Of a stretch of 24,088 bases of DNA, positions 21,617 through 24,088 are shown piece by piece (within the stretch, counting starts at the first letter, position 1; each line of letters opens with the position of its first letter). The stretch is taken from contig JBFHDX010000056.1 of NCBI GenBank assembly GCA_041584475.1, positions 1 to 24,088 of the forward strand, written 5' to 3'. The position numbers were made by a program, and so were the translations under genes. This DNA is from JBFHDX01 sp041584475 (lineage in GTDB: Bacteria > Pseudomonadota > Alphaproteobacteria > UBA8366 > JADFVY01). The notes under the pieces are model-generated. The model was not told where the DNA came from. It saw only the letters and a program-made list of their open reading frames with translations, and made no database searches.

Positions 21617-22237
21617 TCAGGCGTGGCCGGCGTCGCCGGAGAGCAGCGAGATGTCGACGCCGAGTTTGGCGATCGACCGCTCCCACTTCTTCTCGAGGCT
21701 GGAGTCGAAGATCAGCGTCTCGTCCGCCGGCACGTTGAGCCAGGCGTTCTGTTGGATCTCGCCGTCGAGCTGCCCGGCACCCCAACCGGCGTAGCCGAGC
21801 GCGAGCAGCGCCTGGCGCGGGCCGTGCCCCTCGGCGATGTCCTTGAGGATGTCGATCGTCGCCGTGAGATTGACCATGTCGTCGACACGGATCGTGCTGC
21901 CCTGGGCGTAATCGTTCGTATGCAGGACGAAGCCGCGCCCCGATTCGACCGGGCCGCCGATATGGATCGGCAATTCTGCCGGCGGGTTGCCGGTTTCGAT
22001 GCCGAGCTGCTGCAGGAGCTCGTGGAAGGTGAGCTCCTCCGCCCGCCGGTTGACGAGCAGCCCCATCGCCCCTTCGGCGTTGTGGACGCAGATGTAGATC
22101 ACCGATCGCTCGAAGCGCGGATCCTGCATCTGCGGCATCGCGATCAGCAACTGCCCCGTCAGATAGCCCGATTTGTCCTCGTCCGACGTCACCTGCGTCA
22201 TCACCCTGTTGTGCCGACGATGCGCGACAAACCGCAT
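21617..22237 (-). CDS. yqgE: YqgE/AlgH family protein (DUF179)
   Basis: A 206-residue soluble protein of the YqgE/AlgH family. The function is unresolved; AlgH was linked to alginate regulation in Pseudomonas, but the family is much wider. Blocks are GYLTGQLLIAMPQMQDPRFE (24-43), VIYICVHNAEGAMGLLVNR (46-64), IHIGGPVESGRGFVLHTNDY (91-110) and LGYAGWGAGQLDGEIQQNAWL (147-167), all as expected. The start is uncertain: the ATG at 22237 has GGTGGA 9 bp upstream, while the ATG at 22201 (MTQVTSDEDKSGYL) gives a more usual N-terminus but has its AGGG too close. It is alone on this strand and divergent from the lipoprotein gene. Confidence 0.92.
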   Translation of the reverse strand: MRFVAHRRHNRVMTQVTSDEDKSGYLTGQLLIAMPQMQDPRFERSVIYICVHNAEGAMGLLVNRRAEELTFHELLQQLGIETGNPPAELPIHIGGPVESGRGFVLHTNDYAQGSTIRVDDMVNLTATIDILKDIAEGHGPRQALLALGYAGWGAGQLDGEIQQNAWLNVPADETLIFDSSLEKKWERSIAKLGVDISLLSGDAGHA

Positions 22238-22262
22238 CGGACGGCGTCCACCATGTCACTAA

Positions 22263-22290
22263 AGAATAGTACGAAGACCGGGTTAAACAA
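22263..22290 (-). promoter_or_regulatory. Candidate promoter for yqgE
   Basis: On the minus strand TTGTTT (22285-22290), 16 bp, then TATTCT (22263-22268), 25 bp before the ATG at 22237. A second -35-like TTGACC lies at 22292-22297. This is the most AT-rich stretch in the gap. Confidence 0.4.
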
Positions 22291-22342
22291 AGGTCAAGCG
22301 GACCCGGTGCGACGAATCGGCGCCGCGCGTGGCTGGCAGGTT

Positions 22343-22351
22343 TGCTATGGT
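22343..22351 (+). promoter_or_regulatory. Candidate extended -10 promoter for the Sel1 lipoprotein gene
   Basis: TG-C-TATGGT (22343-22351) fits an extended -10 and lies about 58 bp before the ATG at 22409. No good -35 is present. The palindrome GTGTACAC (22350-22357) overlaps the end of it and would cover the start point, a place where a repressor could act. Confidence 0.3.
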
Positions 22352-22408
22352 GTACACTTCGTGCACCGACCGCGGGCGGTGGTGGCCGGCGAAGGGGGAT
22401 TGCGGGGC

Positions 22409-23212
22409 ATGTATGACGGTGGGTCCGGCGCGCGGGTTGTTCCCGTAGTCCTGGCGCTGACGATCCTCGCCGGTTGCGCGGCCGGCGGCGCGACGCGTGT
22501 GGCCGAACCGGAGCCGCCGGCGGACCCCACCGTGCGGGCGGAGATCGCCAACGAGGCGTTCCGCAAGGCGGTATCGCTGAGCCGGGACGGCCGCACGGCG
22601 GAAGCCGTTCCGTGGTACCGTCGGGCGGCCGAGAACGGCCAGACGCAGGCGCAGTTCGTGCTCGGCTCGCTCTACCGGACGGGACGCGGCGTCACCAAGG
22701 ACCCCGAAGCGGCGGCGGCGTGGTACCGGCGCGCCGCCGCGGCCGGCGACACCCTCTCGCAGTTCAGCCTCGGCAGCATGTACCTGAAGGGCGAAGGCGT
22801 TCCCCCCGACGTTCGGGAAGCGGTACGCCTGTTCCGGCTCGCCGCCGACAAGGGCCATCGCGGGGCGCAATACAATCTCGGGGCGCTCTACTACAACGGC
22901 GAACTCATCGGCCGCGACTACGTGGCGGCGGAGCGATGGTTCACGCTTGCCGGCGCACAGGGCGACGCATGGGCGCAGTACGCGCTCGGACGGCTTTACT
23001 CCCTGCCGCATCAGGGCGTCGGCCTGAACCGCGTGCGCGCCCACGCGTGGTTCACGCTGGCGGCGCAGAACGGGCACGAGCAGGCGGCCGCGGCGGCGGC
23101 GGCCCTCGAGCCGGAGATGAGCCCCGCCGAGCGCGCGTCGTCGCGGGCGACCGTGCGTCGCCTTGCGGCGCAGGAAAGCCGCGACGACGACGGGGCCAAC
23201 ACGGGAATGTGA
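22409..23212 (+). CDS. Sel1-repeat lipoprotein
   Basis: A 267-residue predicted lipoprotein. The signal peptide ends in the lipobox L20-A-G-C23, so Cys23 would be lipidated. After a short Pro/Glu-rich linker come about four Sel1-like (TPR-related) repeats from residue 70 on, for example AQFVLGSLYRTGRGVTKDPE, SQFSLGSMYLKGEGVPPD, AQYNLGALYYNGELIGRD and AQYALGRLYSLPHQGVGLN, each followed by a WY/WF and AA..G helix. A half repeat precedes them. The C-terminus is Ala/Arg-rich. Such proteins are scaffolds for protein-protein contact at the envelope; the partner here is unknown. The start at ATG 22409 is set by the signal peptide; a G-rich stretch upstream may serve as SD. The open frame continues far upstream but without coding character. 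Confidence 0.88.
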   Translation: MYDGGSGARVVPVVLALTILAGCAAGGATRVAEPEPPADPTVRAEIANEAFRKAVSLSRDGRTAEAVPWYRRAAENGQTQAQFVLGSLYRTGRGVTKDPEAAAAWYRRAAAAGDTLSQFSLGSMYLKGEGVPPDVREAVRLFRLAADKGHRGAQYNLGALYYNGELIGRDYVAAERWFTLAGAQGDAWAQYALGRLYSLPHQGVGLNRVRAHAWFTLAAQNGHEQAAAAAAALEPEMSPAERASSRATVRRLAAQESRDDDGANTGM

Positions 23213-23240
23213 GGACACGCGGCGATCGAATGCCTATATA
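23212..23240 (+). promoter_or_regulatory. Candidate promoter for the DsbD-like gene
   Basis: AGGACA (23212-23217), 17 bp, then TATATA (23235-23240). The -10 is part of the 13-mer CGAATGCCTATAT shared with the DUF302 promoter at 2252-2264. The CtrA-type box at 23274-23289 lies downstream of it. Confidence 0.38.
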
Positions 23241-23273
23241 CCAGCGATGCCGCCGCATTCGGGGGGTCGCGGT

Positions 23274-23289
23274 TTAACCTGTTGTTAAC
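23274..23289 (+). promoter_or_regulatory. CtrA-type binding box (TTAA-N7-TTAAC)
   Basis: TTAA (23274-23277), seven bases, then TTAAC (23285-23289), continuing as TTAACCAT, which is the extended Caulobacter half-site as I recall it. It ends 17 bp before the GTG start of the DsbD-like gene and lies downstream of the predicted -10, a place that suggests repression rather than activation. Confidence 0.5.
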
Positions 23290-23306
23290 CATACGAGATT
23301 ACGGAC

Positions 23307-24088
23307 GTGCGCTGCGTGAGAACATTACTCGCCCCGATCCGCCTCGCGATCGCCTTCCTCGCGGTCGCGGCGCTGGCGCCGCCTTCATTCGCGCAGACCT
23401 ACGCCAGCGACTGGAACACGAGCGACCAGGTCGACATGCGGCTGGTCTCGGCGGTCGCGGGTAGCGGGGAGCTCGAGGCGTTGCGCCTCGGCCTGCATTT
23501 CCGCATGCAGCCGGGCTGGAAGATCTACTGGCGGTCACCCGGCCAGGCCGGCTTTCCGCCGGAAGCCGACTGGTCGCAGTCGGTCAATCTGGATTCGGTG
23601 GAGACCGCTTGGCCGGCGCCACACCGCTTCACCATCTTCGACATGGAGACGATGGGTTATGCCGAGGAGGTCGTACTGCCGCTGACGGTGCGCCCCAAGG
23701 CCATCGGCGAGGCGCTGCGCCTGCAGGCCGAGGTCACCTATCTGACCTGCAAGGAGCTGTGCATCCCGTGGAGCGGCACGCTGCGCCTCGACATCCCGGC
23801 CGGCCCGGCGAGTCCGACCCCGGCGGCGCCGTTGATCGACCGCTACCGCGCCCAGGTGCCGCAGCCGGCGGAGGCGTTCGGCGTGCGCGTCGAACAGGCG
23901 GTCCTGGCCCCGGCCGAGAACGGCGCCGTGCGACTGCGGGTGGCGATTGCCAGCGAGATGCCGCTGGTCGTGCCGGACCTGTTCGTCGAGGGCCCGCCGA
24001 TCGCGTTTTTCGGCAGACCCGATATCGTCTTGTCGGCCGACGGCCGGCGTGCCGTGATGGTGCTCGAGGGCGCCGGAGCGAAGCCCGA
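23307..24088 (+). CDS. DsbD/ScsB-like protein-disulfide reductase, N-terminal part (cut by window edge)
   Basis: The family moves electrons from cytoplasmic thioredoxin across the membrane to periplasmic thiol proteins. About 260 codons are visible. Residues 1-29 form a signal peptide (hydrophobic core LAIAFLAVAALA, cleavage near FAQ). The following domain is DsbD-N/DsbC-like: GLHFRMQPGWKIYWRSPGQAG (split at 62-72 and 73-82), FDMETMGYAEEVVLPL (111-126), and VTYLTCKELCIPW (143-155) with the Cys148/Cys152 pair that would be the redox centre of this domain. The membrane domain and C-terminal thioredoxin domain lie beyond the window. The start is a GTG at 23307, or a GTG three codons on at 23316; no ATG is in frame upstream. 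The SD is weak. Confidence 0.82.
   Translation, partial: MRCVRTLLAPIRLAIAFLAVAALAPPSFAQTYASDWNTSDQVDMRLVSAVAGSGELEALRLGLHFRMQPGWKIYWRSPGQAGFPPEADWSQSVNLDSVETAWPAPHRFTIFDMETMGYAEEVVLPLTVRPKAIGEALRLQAEVTYLTCKELCIPWSGTLRLDIPAGPASPTPAAPLIDRYRAQVPQPAEAFGVRVEQAVLAPAENGAVRLRVAIASEMPLVVPDLFVEGPPIAFFGRPDIVLSADGRRAVMVLEGAGAKP

Noticed and set aside
22350..22366. GTGTACAC and GTGCAC palindromes before the lipoprotein gene as a named operator
   Set aside because: They may be a regulatory site, but they match no consensus I can state with confidence, so I mention them only with the promoter.
21581..22408. Upstream extension of the Sel1 lipoprotein frame to 21581
   Set aside because: It runs antisense through yqgE and would bury the lipoprotein signal peptide. 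The lipobox fixes the start at 22409.
1..24088. Signs of CRISPR arrays, insertion sequences, prophage genes, tRNA or rRNA genes
   Set aside because: I looked for regular short repeats, transposase or integrase motifs and tRNA-like cloverleaf or CCA ends and saw none. A tRNAscan-SE and Infernal run would settle the RNA genes.

Overview
This window looks like ordinary core chromosome of a high-GC alphaproteobacterium, most likely in or near the Rhodospirillales. The evidence is protein similarity and gene order recalled from known families: an alphaproteobacterial cox cluster (ctaC-ctaD-ctaB-CoxF-like-ctaG-ctaE-DUF983-SURF1) leading into an M32 peptidase, thrC and an M16 peptidase; ubiA divergent from rsmE-gshA; tldD beside a membrane-anchored aspartyl protease; and small alphaproteobacterial families such as DUF4170 and DUF2914. 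The genus cannot be fixed by eye. I see no tRNA, rRNA, CRISPR array, insertion sequence, prophage or integrase.

Layout. 1-2.1 kb: the start of ubiD (leftward, cut by the window edge), then a DUF4170 gene coupled by an ATGA overlap to an uncharacterised gene, then a leftward secreted DUF2914 protein. 2.1-6 kb: DUF302 (right), ubiA (left), rsmE and gshA (right). 5.9-6.3 kb: a 375-bp non-coding stretch with a hairpin and what looks like a relic of a tldD 3' end. 6.3-8.6 kb: leftward tldD followed by an aspartyl protease with three membrane spans. 8.7-10 kb: a DUF3422 membrane protein. 10-16.6 kb: aa3-type cytochrome c oxidase structural and assembly genes, including a 52-codon CoxF-like gene that is easily missed. 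16.6-21.5 kb: M32 carboxypeptidase, threonine synthase, M16 peptidase and a GNAT acetyltransferase. 21.6-24.1 kb: leftward yqgE, a Sel1-repeat lipoprotein, and the N-terminal part of a DsbD/ScsB-like thiol reductase that runs off the end.

How the genes work together. The central block makes one machine, the terminal oxidase. It carries subunits II, I and III, heme O synthase (ctaB), the CuB chaperone (ctaG), SURF1 for heme insertion, and two small membrane proteins. UbiD and UbiA supply ubiquinone upstream of the same respiratory chain. GshA starts glutathione synthesis, and the DsbD-like protein would move electrons to periplasmic thiols.

No new multi-gene system is evident. The most interesting signals are non-coding: two exact CtrA-type boxes (TTAA-N7-TTAAC) in different intergenic regions; a GCGAC-N5-GTCGC palindrome before the oxidase operon that fits the RegA/PrrA/RegR site as I remember it; a perfect 21-bp inverted repeat between convergent genes; and the tldD 3'-end relic.
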